The position numbers and the translations under genes were made by a program. A DNA stretch of 64,000 nt. Origin: Cypionkella aquatica (GTDB lineage Bacteria; Pseudomonadota; Alphaproteobacteria; Rhodobacterales; Rhodobacteraceae). This document shows positions 43,507 through 52,343 of this stretch, piece by piece (the first letter of the stretch is position 1; every line of letters starts with the position of its first letter). The notes beneath the pieces are model-generated. The model had not been told where the DNA came from. It worked only from the letters and a program-made list of their open reading frames with translations, and made no database searches. The DNA is taken from NCBI RefSeq assembly GCF_030161095.1, contig NZ_BSPP01000008.1:92928-156927 (forward strand). Direction: 5' to 3'.

Positions 43507-43974
43507 ATGCCGCGGCTCGCGTTTGCGACCATTGGGGATCTTCTGACACAGGCCTTGCTTGGCGGTGATTTCGAGATCTATCGTGGGCTGTTTGCGCTGC
43601 CAAACCGGATCACGCCGCGCGGCGATCTGAGTTATGTGATCCAGACCGAGGCGGAACTGCGCGAAGATTTCGCGCTGTATCATAGCAATCTGACCGGGCG
43701 CGGCGTGACGGATATTTTCCGTCAAGTCATTGATTTCACAGTGATTTACCCAAACCACGTCAAGGTGCGCGTACTGACCCATATCATGGTGCGCGCGCAA
43801 CGCATCGTTGATCCGTTTGAGACGCATTTCTATCTGGTGGAGCAACCAGATGGCTGGCGGATCTGTGAAATTGAAAGCGCGGGCGGGCATATCAACTGGT
43901 CACTGGGGCGTTTAGAGATCAAGGCAGGGGCCTTTGTGGCAAAACAGAAAGGTGATCCGGATGACCAAGCTTGA
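43507..43974 (+). CDS. Uncharacterised small protein in the fad operon
   Basis: 155 residues from ATG 43507, two bases after the fadA stop (an upstream GTG-type extension lies in fadA). The middle (DFEIYRGLFALPNRITPRG, later VDPFETHFYLVEQPDGWRI) and the strand order suggest a NTF2/SnoaL-like cone fold, an impression only. It overlaps the cupin gene by 14 bases. No catalytic residues are obvious. Confidence 0.7.
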   Translation: MPRLAFATIGDLLTQALLGGDFEIYRGLFALPNRITPRGDLSYVIQTEAELREDFALYHSNLTGRGVTDIFRQVIDFTVIYPNHVKVRVLTHIMVRAQRIVDPFETHFYLVEQPDGWRICEIESAGGHINWSLGRLEIKAGAFVAKQKGDPDDQA

Positions 43975-44431
43975 CCTCAGCAAAGTGCCGCTCAAAACCG
44001 GCTCGATCTACCCGTCGCCCTATGCCGAAATGATGGCTGGGCGCAGCAGTCTGCGCTTGGGCGAGGCGGGCGGGTTGACGCAGTTTGGCGTCAATCTGGT
44101 GATCCTGCAGCCGGGTGCCGTGTCAAGTTTGCGGCATTGGCATCTGGCGGAAGATGAGTTCGTGATGATCACCCAAGGCGCATGTGTGATGGTGCGCGAT
44201 GCGGGTGAAACGCTGATGGTGGCGGGCGACTGCGTGGCGTTTCCGGCGAATGTCCCGGATGGGCATCATTTCATCAACCGCTCGGCAGAAGTTGCGCAGT
44301 TTCTGGTGGTGGGCAGCAAGGCCAAGCGCGAGGTCGCGACCTACTCCGACGTTGATCTGGTGCTCACGGTAGAGGCTGGGCAGGCCAGTTTCAGCTATAA
44401 AGACGGCAGCACTTGGGTGGGGCCGCGATGA
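43961..44431 (+). CDS. Single-domain cupin protein in the fad operon
   Basis: 156 residues. Cupin motif 1 is RHWHLAEDEFVMITQGA (HxH-x4-E pattern), motif 2 is FPANVPDGHHFINRS, so a metal site can form. The AGGLTQFGVNLVILQPG lead-in is repeated almost word for word in both halves of the next protein, so the three domains arose by duplication. ATG 43961 overlaps the previous gene; the stop overlaps the next (ATGA). Function unknown: perhaps a binding or isomerase role. Confidence 0.85.
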   Translation: MTKLDLSKVPLKTGSIYPSPYAEMMAGRSSLRLGEAGGLTQFGVNLVILQPGAVSSLRHWHLAEDEFVMITQGACVMVRDAGETLMVAGDCVAFPANVPDGHHFINRSAEVAQFLVVGSKAKREVATYSDVDLVLTVEAGQASFSYKDGSTWVGPR

Positions 44432-45399
44432 TCGTCGACCCCAACTTGGCCCCAGTGGATCGCCGCGATGGCGTTGAAACCCTGCAGCTTTCCACCGCAG
44501 GGGGACTAACGCAATTTGGCGCCTATATAGAGGTTTTGGCACCGGGGGCTTGGTCGTCGGATCGGCACTGGCACTCTGCCGAAGATGAGTTTCTGTTTGT
44601 GCTGGAAGGGCTTGGCACCTTGCATGATGATGCCGGGATGCAAGATTTGCACGCACACGACGCGATCTGCTGGAGGCATGGCGCACCGAACGGGCACCGG
44701 ATCGGCAACCGATCAGACGCGCCGCTGCGCTATCTGATTGTCGGCAGCAGAGCGCTGGAGGATGTCTGCACCTACCCCGATTCCGGGCGCAGGCAGGTGA
44801 ATACTGCAACCGAATGGCGCGTCGAGGATGCCGATGGCACAAGGCTGCGCGGCGGTGATTTACCCCCCGCTTTGCTGGGTCTGCCAGCCGCTTGGGGACA
44901 AAATTATGATGGCACACACCGCCCCAGTCTATTGCCCGCAGCCACGCGGCTCTGGGCGCTGGAGTCTAACTATCACCATCCGATCCTTGGCGGCGGTCTG
45001 GGAGATTGCCACCATGCGGTGCTGGGCGATGCAGGTGGTCTGACGCAATTCGGCGCGCATCTGGAACGTTTGCCTGTGGGTGGGTTCTCAAGCTTTCGGC
45101 ATTGGCATCAGGCGGAGGACGAGCTGGTGCTTATTCTGTCGGGCCACCCCACGCTGATCGAAGATACCGCCACCCAGCTTTCGCCCGGCGATATGGTCTG
45201 TTGGCCCGCCGGTGTGCCTATTGGCCATCATTTGCACAACCGCAGCTTGGATGAGGCGGTTTATCTGACGCTTGGCACAAGGCTGCCGCGCGACACCATT
45301 CACTATCCCGATCACGATTTGATCGCCCACAAAGACAGGGCAGCCCGGCACTATAACAATGTCGAAGGCATGGTCCGCAGCGCAGGAGATGACAGATGA
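44428..45399 (+). CDS. Double-cupin protein in the fad operon
   Basis: 323 residues with two cupin domains. Domain 1: AGGLTQFGAYIEVLAPG, RHWHSAEDEFLFVLEG, GHRIGNRS. Domain 2: AGGLTQFGAHLERLPVG, RHWHQAEDELVLILSG, GHHLHNRS. Both keep the metal-binding His/His/Glu and second-motif His. The domains resemble the preceding single cupin more than bicupins such as oxalate decarboxylase. Four-base overlaps on both sides tie it to fadB. Role in acyl-CoA degradation is unproven. Confidence 0.85.
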   Translation: MIVDPNLAPVDRRDGVETLQLSTAGGLTQFGAYIEVLAPGAWSSDRHWHSAEDEFLFVLEGLGTLHDDAGMQDLHAHDAICWRHGAPNGHRIGNRSDAPLRYLIVGSRALEDVCTYPDSGRRQVNTATEWRVEDADGTRLRGGDLPPALLGLPAAWGQNYDGTHRPSLLPAATRLWALESNYHHPILGGGLGDCHHAVLGDAGGLTQFGAHLERLPVGGFSSFRHWHQAEDELVLILSGHPTLIEDTATQLSPGDMVCWPAGVPIGHHLHNRSLDEAVYLTLGTRLPRDTIHYPDHDLIAHKDRAARHYNNVEGMVRSAGDDR

Positions 45400-47579
45400 A
45401 CGATTTCACTTTGGCCGTGGATGCCGATGGCGTCGCGACGATCACTTGGGATGTGGTGGCAAAGTCGATGAACGTGATGTCGACGGCGGCATTCGGGTTG
45501 CTGTCAGATCTGGTCGATCAGGCTTTGGCCGATACCGGCGTCAAAGGCATCATCATCACCTCGGGCAAGAAGGATTTTGCCGGCGGGATGGATCTGAACG
45601 TGATTGCCGAGATGCGGGCGGGCGGCGCAAGTGCGATTTTCGACGGCGTGATGATGATGCACAAGGTTTTGCGCAAGATCGAACTGGCGGGGATGGACCC
45701 GAAAACCAAGAAAGGCGGCAAGCCGATTGTTGCGGCTTTGCCCGGCACCGCTTTGGGCATCGGGCTGGAACTGCCCTTGTCGTGCCATCGCATCATCGCG
45801 GCGGATAATGCGCGCGCGAAAATCGGTCTGCCCGAGATTATGGTCGGGATTTTTCCCGGCGCTGGCGGCACCACCCGTCTCGCGCGCAAGCTGGGTGCGA
45901 TGATGGCAGCGCCGTTCCTTTTGGAAGGCAAGTTGAGCGATCCGAAGGCCGCAAAGGCTGCCGGATTGATTGACGAGGTGGTCGCCCCCGATCAGCTTTT
46001 GATCCGCGCCAAGGAATGGGTTTTGGCCGCGAAGGATGCTGATCTGATCAAACCGTGGGACGACAAGAGCTATAAGATGCCCGGCGGCGCGCCCTATCAC
46101 CCGGCAGGCTTCATGACTTTTGTTGGCGCCAATGCGATGGTTCTGGGCAAGACGATGGGGGTCTATCCGGCGGCCAAGGCTTTGTTGGCGTCAGTCTATG
46201 AGGGCGCTTTGGTGCCGTTCGACGTGGCTTTGCGGATTGAAGCGCGGCATTTCACCTCGGTTTTGCTGAACCCGTCATCCTCGGCGATGATCCGTTCGTT
46301 GTTCATCAACAAAGAGGCGCTGGAAAAAGGCGCGAACCGTCCTGAGGTTGCGGATCAGACCGTGCGGAAATTGGGCGTAATCGGCGCGGGCATGATGGGG
46401 GCCGGGATCGCCTATGTCGCGGCTTTGGCCGGGATCGAGGTGGTGCTGATTGATGCGGCGCAAGAAAGTGCCGACCGTGGCAAGGCTCATTCGGCGGATC
46501 TGCTGGATAAGGGCATCGCCCGGCGCAAGGTGACGGCTGAGAAAAAGGCCGAGGTTTTGGGGCGTATCTTGGCGACAGTGGATTATGCGGCCTTGGCGGG
46601 CTGCGATCTGGTGGTCGAAGCAGTGTTTGAAGACCCAAAGGTGAAGGCCGAGGTGACGGCTCGTGTTGAAGCTGCGGTAGGGCCGGACTGCATCTATGCG
46701 TCGAACACCTCTACCCTGCCAATTTCGATGCTGGCTAAGGCATCGGCGCGTCCAGATCGCTTTATTGGCATCCATTTCTTCTCTCCGGTCGACAAGATGA
46801 ACCTTGTGGAGATCATCCGTGGCAAACAAACAGGCGATGTGGCGGTGGCGAAAGCGCTCGATTTCGTGCGCGCGATCCGCAAAACCCCAATCGTGGTGAA
46901 TGACGCCCGGTTCTTCTATGCCAACCGCTGCATCATTCCCTATATCAACGAAGGCATCCGCATGGTCGCCGAGGGGGTGGAACCCGCGCTGATCGAAAAC
47001 GCCGCCAAGCTGGTCGGCATGCCGTTGGGGCCGCTGCAATTGGTCGATGAAACCTCGATTGATCTGGGGGTGAAGATCGCCAAAGCAACGCGGGCGGCGA
47101 TGGGCGATGCCTATCCTGACGGCGCGGTGGACGCGGTTTTGTTCTGGATGGCCGATCAGGGTCGTATGGGCAAAAAAGCCAATGCGGGTTTCTATGCCTA
47201 TGATGCCGCTGGCAAACGCGAAGGGCTGTGGGATGGGCTGGACGCTGAATATCCGCATAAAGCCGACCCAGACCTGACAGTGGTGCAGCATCGCCTGTTG
47301 ATGGCGCAAGTGCTGGAGGCTGTGCGCGCGCTGGAAGAAGGTGTGCTGACCGACATCCGTGAAGGCGATGTGGGCGCGATTCTTGGCTGGGGTTTCGCGC
47401 CTTGGTCGGGTGGGCCGTTCTCGTGGCTGGACATCATCGGTGCTGCACGCGCTGTCGAGATTTGCGAGCGGTTGGTGGCAGAGTTTGGGCCTCGTTTCAC
47501 GGCCCCAGCCTTGTTACGCGAGATGGCGGCAAAGGGTGAGACGTTCTATGGACGATTTGCCGTGAAGCAAGCGGCCTAG
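45396..47579 (+). CDS. fadB: Bifunctional enoyl-CoA hydratase / 3-hydroxyacyl-CoA dehydrogenase
   Basis: 727 residues: crotonase domain (about 1-190; oxyanion-hole KDFAGGMDLNVIAEM, LGIGLELPLSCHRIIAAD, LPEIMVGIFPGAGGT), NAD-binding domain starting GVIGAGMMGAGIAYVAALAG near residue 328, and two C-terminal dehydrogenase domains (FFSPVDKMNLVEIIRG, GWGFAPWSGGPFSWLD). Hydrates enoyl-CoA and oxidises the product for FadA. Last gene of the operon; ATG 45396 overlaps the cupin stop. Confidence 0.95.
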   Translation: MNDFTLAVDADGVATITWDVVAKSMNVMSTAAFGLLSDLVDQALADTGVKGIIITSGKKDFAGGMDLNVIAEMRAGGASAIFDGVMMMHKVLRKIELAGMDPKTKKGGKPIVAALPGTALGIGLELPLSCHRIIAADNARAKIGLPEIMVGIFPGAGGTTRLARKLGAMMAAPFLLEGKLSDPKAAKAAGLIDEVVAPDQLLIRAKEWVLAAKDADLIKPWDDKSYKMPGGAPYHPAGFMTFVGANAMVLGKTMGVYPAAKALLASVYEGALVPFDVALRIEARHFTSVLLNPSSSAMIRSLFINKEALEKGANRPEVADQTVRKLGVIGAGMMGAGIAYVAALAGIEVVLIDAAQESADRGKAHSADLLDKGIARRKVTAEKKAEVLGRILATVDYAALAGCDLVVEAVFEDPKVKAEVTARVEAAVGPDCIYASNTSTLPISMLAKASARPDRFIGIHFFSPVDKMNLVEIIRGKQTGDVAVAKALDFVRAIRKTPIVVNDARFFYANRCIIPYINEGIRMVAEGVEPALIENAAKLVGMPLGPLQLVDETSIDLGVKIAKATRAAMGDAYPDGAVDAVLFWMADQGRMGKKANAGFYAYDAAGKREGLWDGLDAEYPHKADPDLTVVQHRLLMAQVLEAVRALEEGVLTDIREGDVGAILGWGFAPWSGGPFSWLDIIGAARAVEICERLVAEFGPRFTAPALLREMAAKGETFYGRFAVKQAA

Positions 47580-47616
47580 TCCCTGCTAAATCGTGTCTGG
47601 GTCAAACCACGTCTGG

Positions 47617-48279
47617 TCAAACCGCGTCTGGGTCAAATCTGTAACCAAACCGCACGATATCTTCGGCGCTGATCCGGGCCACCAGATCAGCGTCATCATC
47701 CGAATAGAACCCGCGCCAATCGCGGGCGCGATCTGACGCATTGATGCTGGCAAGAGGGGTGAGGCGAAAGCCCAGATGCGCCTCAAATCGGGCGAGGTCT
47801 GTCTCCAGATGTTCTAGCCGCGCGTACAGGCTCGCGCGTTCAAATCCCAATCGGTCGCGCATATAGGCTGTGTAGGGCCAAAGGCTGAAGGCGGTGCGGG
47901 TTTGAGCATGATTGAGGAAACCACTGAAATCATGCGATTTTGCCAATCCCACCGCAGGATGCGCAAATGACTGCCCGCGCAGCCAATGATAATAGCTGAC
48001 CGCCCGATCCCAGGGGTTGCGCACTAAGGTCAGGGTGAAGAAATCGGCAATCTCGTCGTCCGTCACCAGTCCGGCAATGTCGGAAAGCGTAGAATGTTTC
48101 CAAAGCCGCCCTGCCGATTTCACCCCCGCCAGTCGAGCCTTGCGCGCACGGGCTTTGGGGGTATCGCCGATCAGAATATCGTCCTTCATCGCCCGCGCTT
48201 CCAAAGCGAGGCTCAGCGCCGTGCCGCCCGTCTTGGGCACATGCACAAAGATAAATCGACGCCCGCGTGAGATAATCAT
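47617..48279 (-). CDS. Sulfotransferase-family protein
   Basis: 220 residues. PAPS-binding motifs: the 5'-phosphosulfate loop FVHVPKTGGTALS near the N-terminus and the 3'-phosphate motif LVRNPWDRAVSYYHWL. These are Golgi-type (Sulfotransfer_2) features that in bacteria often act on surface glycans or are uncharacterised. I use ATG 48279 (MIISRGRRFIF); the frame from 48348 extends into repeat DNA. Convergent with fadB, so not part of that operon. Confidence 0.85.
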   Translation of the reverse strand: MIISRGRRFIFVHVPKTGGTALSLALEARAMKDDILIGDTPKARARKARLAGVKSAGRLWKHSTLSDIAGLVTDDEIADFFTLTLVRNPWDRAVSYYHWLRGQSFAHPAVGLAKSHDFSGFLNHAQTRTAFSLWPYTAYMRDRLGFERASLYARLEHLETDLARFEAHLGFRLTPLASINASDRARDWRGFYSDDDADLVARISAEDIVRFGYRFDPDAV

Positions 48280-48308
48280 CGCCTGATCTGCCAAATTGTG
48301 CCGTTCTC

Positions 48309-48422
48309 GGGGGCATCGAGCCCCCTCATCCGGCGTTGGCCTTGGCATTTGCTCTTTGCAAAAATACTCCCGCCGGAGGCTCCGGGCAGTGGCGGCGAAG
48401 CCTTCGGCAGGGATATTTGAGC
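48309..48422. repeat. Rearranged copy of repeat families A and B
   Basis: Contains hairpin GGGGG-CATCGAG-CCCCC (48309-48325), the inverse of the copy 1 loop, then TTTGCTCTTTGCAAAAATAC-TCCCGCC (from 48348), and ends GGGATATTTGA, the reverse complement of the family-B leader. Pieces of both families are thus combined in one block, between the sulfotransferase and hydroxyacid dehydrogenase genes. Confidence 0.6.
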
Positions 48423-48440
48423 ACAGAGGATGACCATGGC

Positions 48441-49385
48441 CTAAACCAGATTGGGCAGGGCTTGCCCGTCCTGAAAGGCGATCAGATTTGCCACCGCCAT
48501 CATGCCCATCGCAGTGCGGGTTTCCAGCACAGCGGTGCCGAGATGGGGCAACAGGGTGACGTTTTGCATGGTAAGCAGCGCAGGGGTAATCTCTGGCTCA
48601 CTTTCATAGACATCAAGGCCCGCGCCCGCAATTTGCCCCGACAGAAGCGCTGCGGCGAGGGCGGTTTCATCCACCACATCTCCACGCGAGATATTGATCA
48701 GGATGCCGTGCGGCGTCATTTGGGCAAGGGCTTCGGCGTTGATCAGATGGCGGGTCGCGGGGCCACCGGGCACAGCGATCACCACGAAATCGGCGCGCAA
48801 TACATCAGACAGTGCCGCTTGTCTGGCTGGCACGCCTGCATCGGTGGCCGAGCGGTTGTGATAAATCACCTCCATATCAAAGCCATGGTGGCAGCGCTTG
48901 GCAATGGCGCGGCCAATGCGACCCATGCCGATGATACCAACGGTTTTGCCGGAAACCGGAGAGCCCAGCAACTGCGTCGGGTGCCAGCCTTGCCATTGGC
49001 CTGCGCGCAAGATGCGCTCGCCCTCACCCGCCCGACGCGCTGTCATCAACAGCAAGGTCACCGCGATATCTGCGGTGGCATCAGTGACGGCTCCGGGCGT
49101 GTTGGTGACAAAAATGCCATGGGCTGCGGCGGCCTTGGTGTCGATATGGTTGAAGCCCACGCCGAAATTGGCGAGCAATTTCGCCTTGGGTCGCGGCACA
49201 TCGGCAAACACCTCGGCGCTGAACATATCGCGCAGCGTGGGCAGCACAGCATCATAGTCGCGCAGGGCTGTGCGCAGCTCGGCAGGAGTCATCGGCAAGG
49301 TGCTTTCACGCGCGGTGACGTCAAAGCGGGCGCGAGCGGCAGCCAGAACGGTTTTGGGCAGTGGACGGGTGATCAGCAGTTTCAT
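48441..49385 (-). CDS. D-2-hydroxyacid dehydrogenase (glyoxylate/hydroxypyruvate reductase type)
   Basis: 314 residues. NAD(P)-binding loop VGIIGMGRIGRAIAKRC, ISRGDVVDETAL with the conserved Arg, ESEPEITPAL and catalytic HLGTAVLETR (His). Reduces 2-oxo acids such as glyoxylate or hydroxypyruvate. Its start shares one base with the stop of the CsaA-like gene, so proC-csaA-this gene form one minus-strand operon. Confidence 0.9.
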   Translation of the reverse strand: MKLLITRPLPKTVLAAARARFDVTARESTLPMTPAELRTALRDYDAVLPTLRDMFSAEVFADVPRPKAKLLANFGVGFNHIDTKAAAAHGIFVTNTPGAVTDATADIAVTLLLMTARRAGEGERILRAGQWQGWHPTQLLGSPVSGKTVGIIGMGRIGRAIAKRCHHGFDMEVIYHNRSATDAGVPARQAALSDVLRADFVVIAVPGGPATRHLINAEALAQMTPHGILINISRGDVVDETALAAALLSGQIAGAGLDVYESEPEITPALLTMQNVTLLPHLGTAVLETRTAMGMMAVANLIAFQDGQALPNLV

Positions 49386-49717
49386 CAGAATAGCTTTCCG
49401 CCGAGCGGCACTTCACGACCGGGACCGATCAGCACCACCTCGCCATCCGCATCGGGCAGGCCAAGCACCAAGACTTCGGACAAAACCTTGCCGATCTGGC
49501 GCGGCGGAAAGTTCACAACGGCCAGCACTTGCCGTCCGATCAGCCCTTCTGGCTGGTAATGTTTGGTGATCTGCGCAGAGGAGCGTTTCTCACCAATGTC
49601 GCCGCCGAAATCAACCCAAAGCTTGTAGGCGGGCTTTCTCGCCTCTGGGTAGGGTTCGGCCCGGGTGATGCGGCCAACGCGGATATCGACCTGCTCAAAC
49701 TCGGCGTAAGTGATCAT
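49385..49717 (-). CDS. csaA: tRNA-binding-domain protein, CsaA-like
   Basis: 110 residues: one EMAP/tRNA-binding OB fold, with VDIRVGRITRAEPYPEARKP, SSAQITKHYQPEGLIGRQVLA and a VNFPPRQIGKVLSEVLVLG end, the order of CsaA, a dimeric chaperone-like protein that can bind tRNA. Overlaps proC by ATGA. Confidence 0.9.
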   Translation of the reverse strand: MITYAEFEQVDIRVGRITRAEPYPEARKPAYKLWVDFGGDIGEKRSSAQITKHYQPEGLIGRQVLAVVNFPPRQIGKVLSEVLVLGLPDADGEVVLIGPGREVPLGGKLF

Positions 49718-50526
49718 GCACCAAGCTCCCTGCCCCGGTCAGCGGCGGCTTTCACTGCGCGGGTCAACAGCGGCGGAAAGCCCGTTTCGGTGTTCATCAG
49801 CACCGCCAAAGCCGCCGCGGTGGTGCCCCCCGGAGAGGTCACGTTGCTGCGCAGCTGGGCAGCGGGCTCGGTGGATTGATAGGCCAATTCGCCTGCCCCG
49901 CACACCGTCGCGCGCGCGAGTTTCATCGCCACGTCGGGCGACAATCCGGCCGCCTCGCCAGCTGCTGCCATCGCCTCAATCAGGTGAAAAACATAGGCGG
50001 GGCCAGAGCCGGAAACCCCGGTCACCGCGTCAATCTGATGTTCGCCTTCAAGCTCAACCACTTGCCCGACCGCCAACATCAACTGATGCGCCAAGGCAAG
50101 TCCATATGCGCCCGCGTGAGCATTGGCGCAAATACCTGTGATGCCGCGCCCGACCATCGCAGGAGTGTTTGGCATGGTGCGCACGATGGGCGTGCGGTCG
50201 CCCAAAGCCGCCTCGAACGTAGCAATTGAAGTACCTGCAGCGATTGAGACGAACAGGGTTTGACCGTTGCCCAAGGCTTGCAGTGCCGGCAATGCGGCAC
50301 CCATCATTTGCGGCTTGACCGCCAGCAAGGCGACAGCAGGCGCGGGCGGCATGCCTTGGTTCAGATGCACGCCAGTCGCTTTCAGCCAATCGGTCGGATG
50401 CGGTTCAATCACCCAGACCGAGGATGCGGGCACCCCTGCAGCCAGCCAGCCCGTCAATAGCGCCGTGCCCATCTTGCCGCATCCCAACAGCACCAGCCCA
50501 TCGCGGGCGACCACATCCAATGTCAT
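49714..50526 (-). CDS. proC: Pyrroline-5-carboxylate reductase
   Basis: Last step of proline synthesis (P5C to proline with NAD(P)H). 270 residues from ATG 50526 with AGGAG upstream. N-terminal cofactor loop LLGCGKMGTALLTGWL, MPNTPAMVGRGITGI, and the C-terminal signature VTGVSGSGPAYVFHLIEAMA with LRSNVTSPGGTTAAALAVL. Located 103 bases after the YbjN gene, a frequent neighbour in this family of bacteria. Confidence 0.95.
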   Translation of the reverse strand: MTLDVVARDGLVLLGCGKMGTALLTGWLAAGVPASSVWVIEPHPTDWLKATGVHLNQGMPPAPAVALLAVKPQMMGAALPALQALGNGQTLFVSIAAGTSIATFEAALGDRTPIVRTMPNTPAMVGRGITGICANAHAGAYGLALAHQLMLAVGQVVELEGEHQIDAVTGVSGSGPAYVFHLIEAMAAAGEAAGLSPDVAMKLARATVCGAGELAYQSTEPAAQLRSNVTSPGGTTAAALAVLMNTETGFPPLLTRAVKAAADRGRELGA

Positions 50527-50629
50527 CAAAACGCTCCTTTTTCATCGAAGCTAATGCGCTTTGCCGCGACATTGAAACGGAAACAGCAGCCTTGTCGCAA
50601 AATTCCAGATCGCAGAATTCTGGCCAGCC

Positions 50630-51133
50630 TCAGGCGCGGCCGTAAGCTTCTGCGATAGCGACCTTCATCGCCTCTGCCGGGGTTTTATCGGCCCAAGACA
50701 CCAACTGAAACGCCGGATAGAACCGCTCGGAAGCCGTAATCGCCCCCGAAATCAGCCGATCAATCTGCTCGGACGACACCATCTGACCACCAGCAAGACA
50801 CAGCCCATAGCGAAACACCATCAGCCTTTGTTCAGACCAATAAGTGAAGGCCCCGGTCCAGACCAGATCATTGCACCGGTTCAGCACATCATAAAGCGCC
50901 GCCATTTTGTCGGTGGGCGGTTCCATTTCAAAGGTGCAGATCAGCCGCAGGGTTTCGTCATGCTCGGACCAGGCCAGCGTCAAAGCATAGGTGCGCCATT
51001 GGCCTTCCACCGCCATCGCGATCTGATCATCGGTGATGCGGTCAAATTCCCAATCATGAAGCGCAGCAAGATTTTCCACAATGTCGATCGGGTGAAGATC
51101 GTCGCTGAGCAGGTAATCTTCCGAAAATGACAT
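50630..51133 (-). CDS. YbjN-domain protein
   Basis: 167 residues. One YbjN domain (type III secretion chaperone-like fold): NLAALHDWEFDRITDDQIAM, then WSEHDETLRLICTFEMEPP and an acidic C-terminal half. Family members are thought to be chaperone-like, but no function is agreed. It runs toward proC. Its 5' end borders the gene-poor 51.1-53.6 kb segment. Confidence 0.87.
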   Translation of the reverse strand: MSFSEDYLLSDDLHPIDIVENLAALHDWEFDRITDDQIAMAVEGQWRTYALTLAWSEHDETLRLICTFEMEPPTDKMAALYDVLNRCNDLVWTGAFTYWSEQRLMVFRYGLCLAGGQMVSSEQIDRLISGAITASERFYPAFQLVSWADKTPAEAMKVAIAEAYGRA

Positions 51134-51491
51134 GGGCCGGCCTCACTATAAAGCCCTGGCAACGATACCGTCCCCCATGGGCTGGGCACCCGGCAACCAA
51201 CAGCGTAACCCGGCATCGCCTTTACTAGATATAGTGGCTTCGCATGGGAAGCCTGTAAAGCAGTTTGTACTGAAATCTTCTGTGGACAATGTGGCGTGAC
51301 AGCAGAGTTTGCAGAGTTTGACAGCAGAGTCTGCAGCAACGCTATTTCCACAGAAAGTGGAACGACCGCTGCTCCTTCAGCCGAATGATATCGTTTGGCG
51401 ATATAGTTCCCGCTCGTCGCCGCGCGCTGCCAGCTGGTGTGCTTACCTCGATGTCCGGGCATTCAAAGAGAGCTGACTTAATGTCGTCAGA
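51134..51491. other. Left part of the gene-poor scar region
   Basis: Apart from the minus-strand remnant at 51342-51566, I see only the presumed YbjN promoter side and a purine-rich repeat stretch (51291-51340, GTGGCGTGACAGCA and GACAGCAGAGTCTGCAGC) that partly recurs at 52989-53020. No tRNA, integrase or origin is visible. Confidence 0.5.
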
Positions 51492-51566
51492 GTGTGCCGG
51501 GGTCAGATTATAGATGTCCTGATAAAATGCATCGACGCTGATCGCATCGACCGCATTATACGGCTT
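51342..51566 (-). pseudogene. Start-less reading frame, probable 3' remnant of a gene
   Basis: On the minus strand a frame is open for about 75 codons from the TGA at 51567 to TAG at 51342. It contains no ATG, GTG or TTG, yet reads like real protein: VDAFYQDIYNLTPAHSDDIK, then SALFECPDIEVSTPAGS and ending NDIIRLKEQRSFHFLWK. I take it as the C-terminal remnant of a lost gene. Family not recognised. It meets the plus-strand ORF head to head. Confidence 0.5.
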
Positions 51567-52343
51567 TCAGTAACGCTCGACGACCTCTCAGTACTGACTT
51601 CGGCGGAGGCGGATTTCAAGGCAGTCGGCTGGGTTCCGGCCGACCATGACCTTGCACCTACAATCCTGATCTCAGACCTCGGCTACATTATTGACATCCT
51701 CGATAGTCCCTTGCCAATTCTACATTATCTCGCTGAAAGGTCCTTCTTTCAGAAGGCCTTCGATCTGCTGGGAGACGAACTCGACTTCTTAGGGTTATAC
51801 CTTGCGACAGGGTTCAACTTGGCGGCTATGCAGCGCGAGAACATCAAGTTTGTCCCATCTGGCATGTCGGCACCGTTGGACAGCTACTACACCAGCCGCG
51901 ATGCGGGCATTAAGCTCCGCAAGCCAAAGATGATCCTGCGGCCTACCTTCTCGCGGCTTATCAACCACTTGGCGGACAGACGACCGGTGGGCTGGACAAC
52001 CATCGGCCTGCACCTGCTTGCCTGCGCTGATCCATCCGAACAGGCAACGATTGAAAGGAAGCTAGAAGAACTGCGGGGCATAGTCCGAAAGAATTTCCGC
52101 GACCCGAAGCACTTAAACTCACTGAAAATTCAGCCGCCGGAGGATCGGAAGGCTCGAGTGGTTTTCTACATCTTCCCAGACGTGCTGCGCGCTAAAATGC
52201 GGCAGAACATGGAACATCTGGCCGCAGAGGTTCTTGAAGATGAAGTGGTACAGTCCTGCGTTGTATTCAGTCGCAGTATCGACCAGTGGGACAGGCCTTA
52301 CGAGGCTGTGCTTTTGGCATACGCCGATCCCGCGAAAAAGTGA
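51492..52343 (+). CDS. Orphan ORF of unknown family, likely 5'-truncated
   Basis: 283 residues from GTG 51492. The first 20 or so residues overlap the minus-strand remnant and look arbitrary; from about residue 25 (RLSVTLDDLSVLTSAEAD) it is convincing protein with helices such as DSPLPILHYLAERSFFQKAF and later RARVVFYIFPDV-like strands (KARVVFYIFPDVLRAKMRQN). No good ribosome site precedes it. Base use is less GC-rich at third positions than neighbouring genes, pointing to acquired DNA. I do not recognise the family; the setting hints at a relic of a mobile or defence locus, without proof. Confidence 0.6.
   Translation: MCRGQIIDVLIKCIDADRIDRIIRLSVTLDDLSVLTSAEADFKAVGWVPADHDLAPTILISDLGYIIDILDSPLPILHYLAERSFFQKAFDLLGDELDFLGLYLATGFNLAAMQRENIKFVPSGMSAPLDSYYTSRDAGIKLRKPKMILRPTFSRLINHLADRRPVGWTTIGLHLLACADPSEQATIERKLEELRGIVRKNFRDPKHLNSLKIQPPEDRKARVVFYIFPDVLRAKMRQNMEHLAAEVLEDEVVQSCVVFSRSIDQWDRPYEAVLLAYADPAKK

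Noticed and set aside
51388..51404. ATATCG-TTTGG-CGATAT, resembling an operator of a helix-turn-helix repressor
   Set aside because: It falls within the protein-like minus-strand remnant (around TISPNDIIRLK) and there is no repressor gene beside it, so the short palindrome is probably chance.
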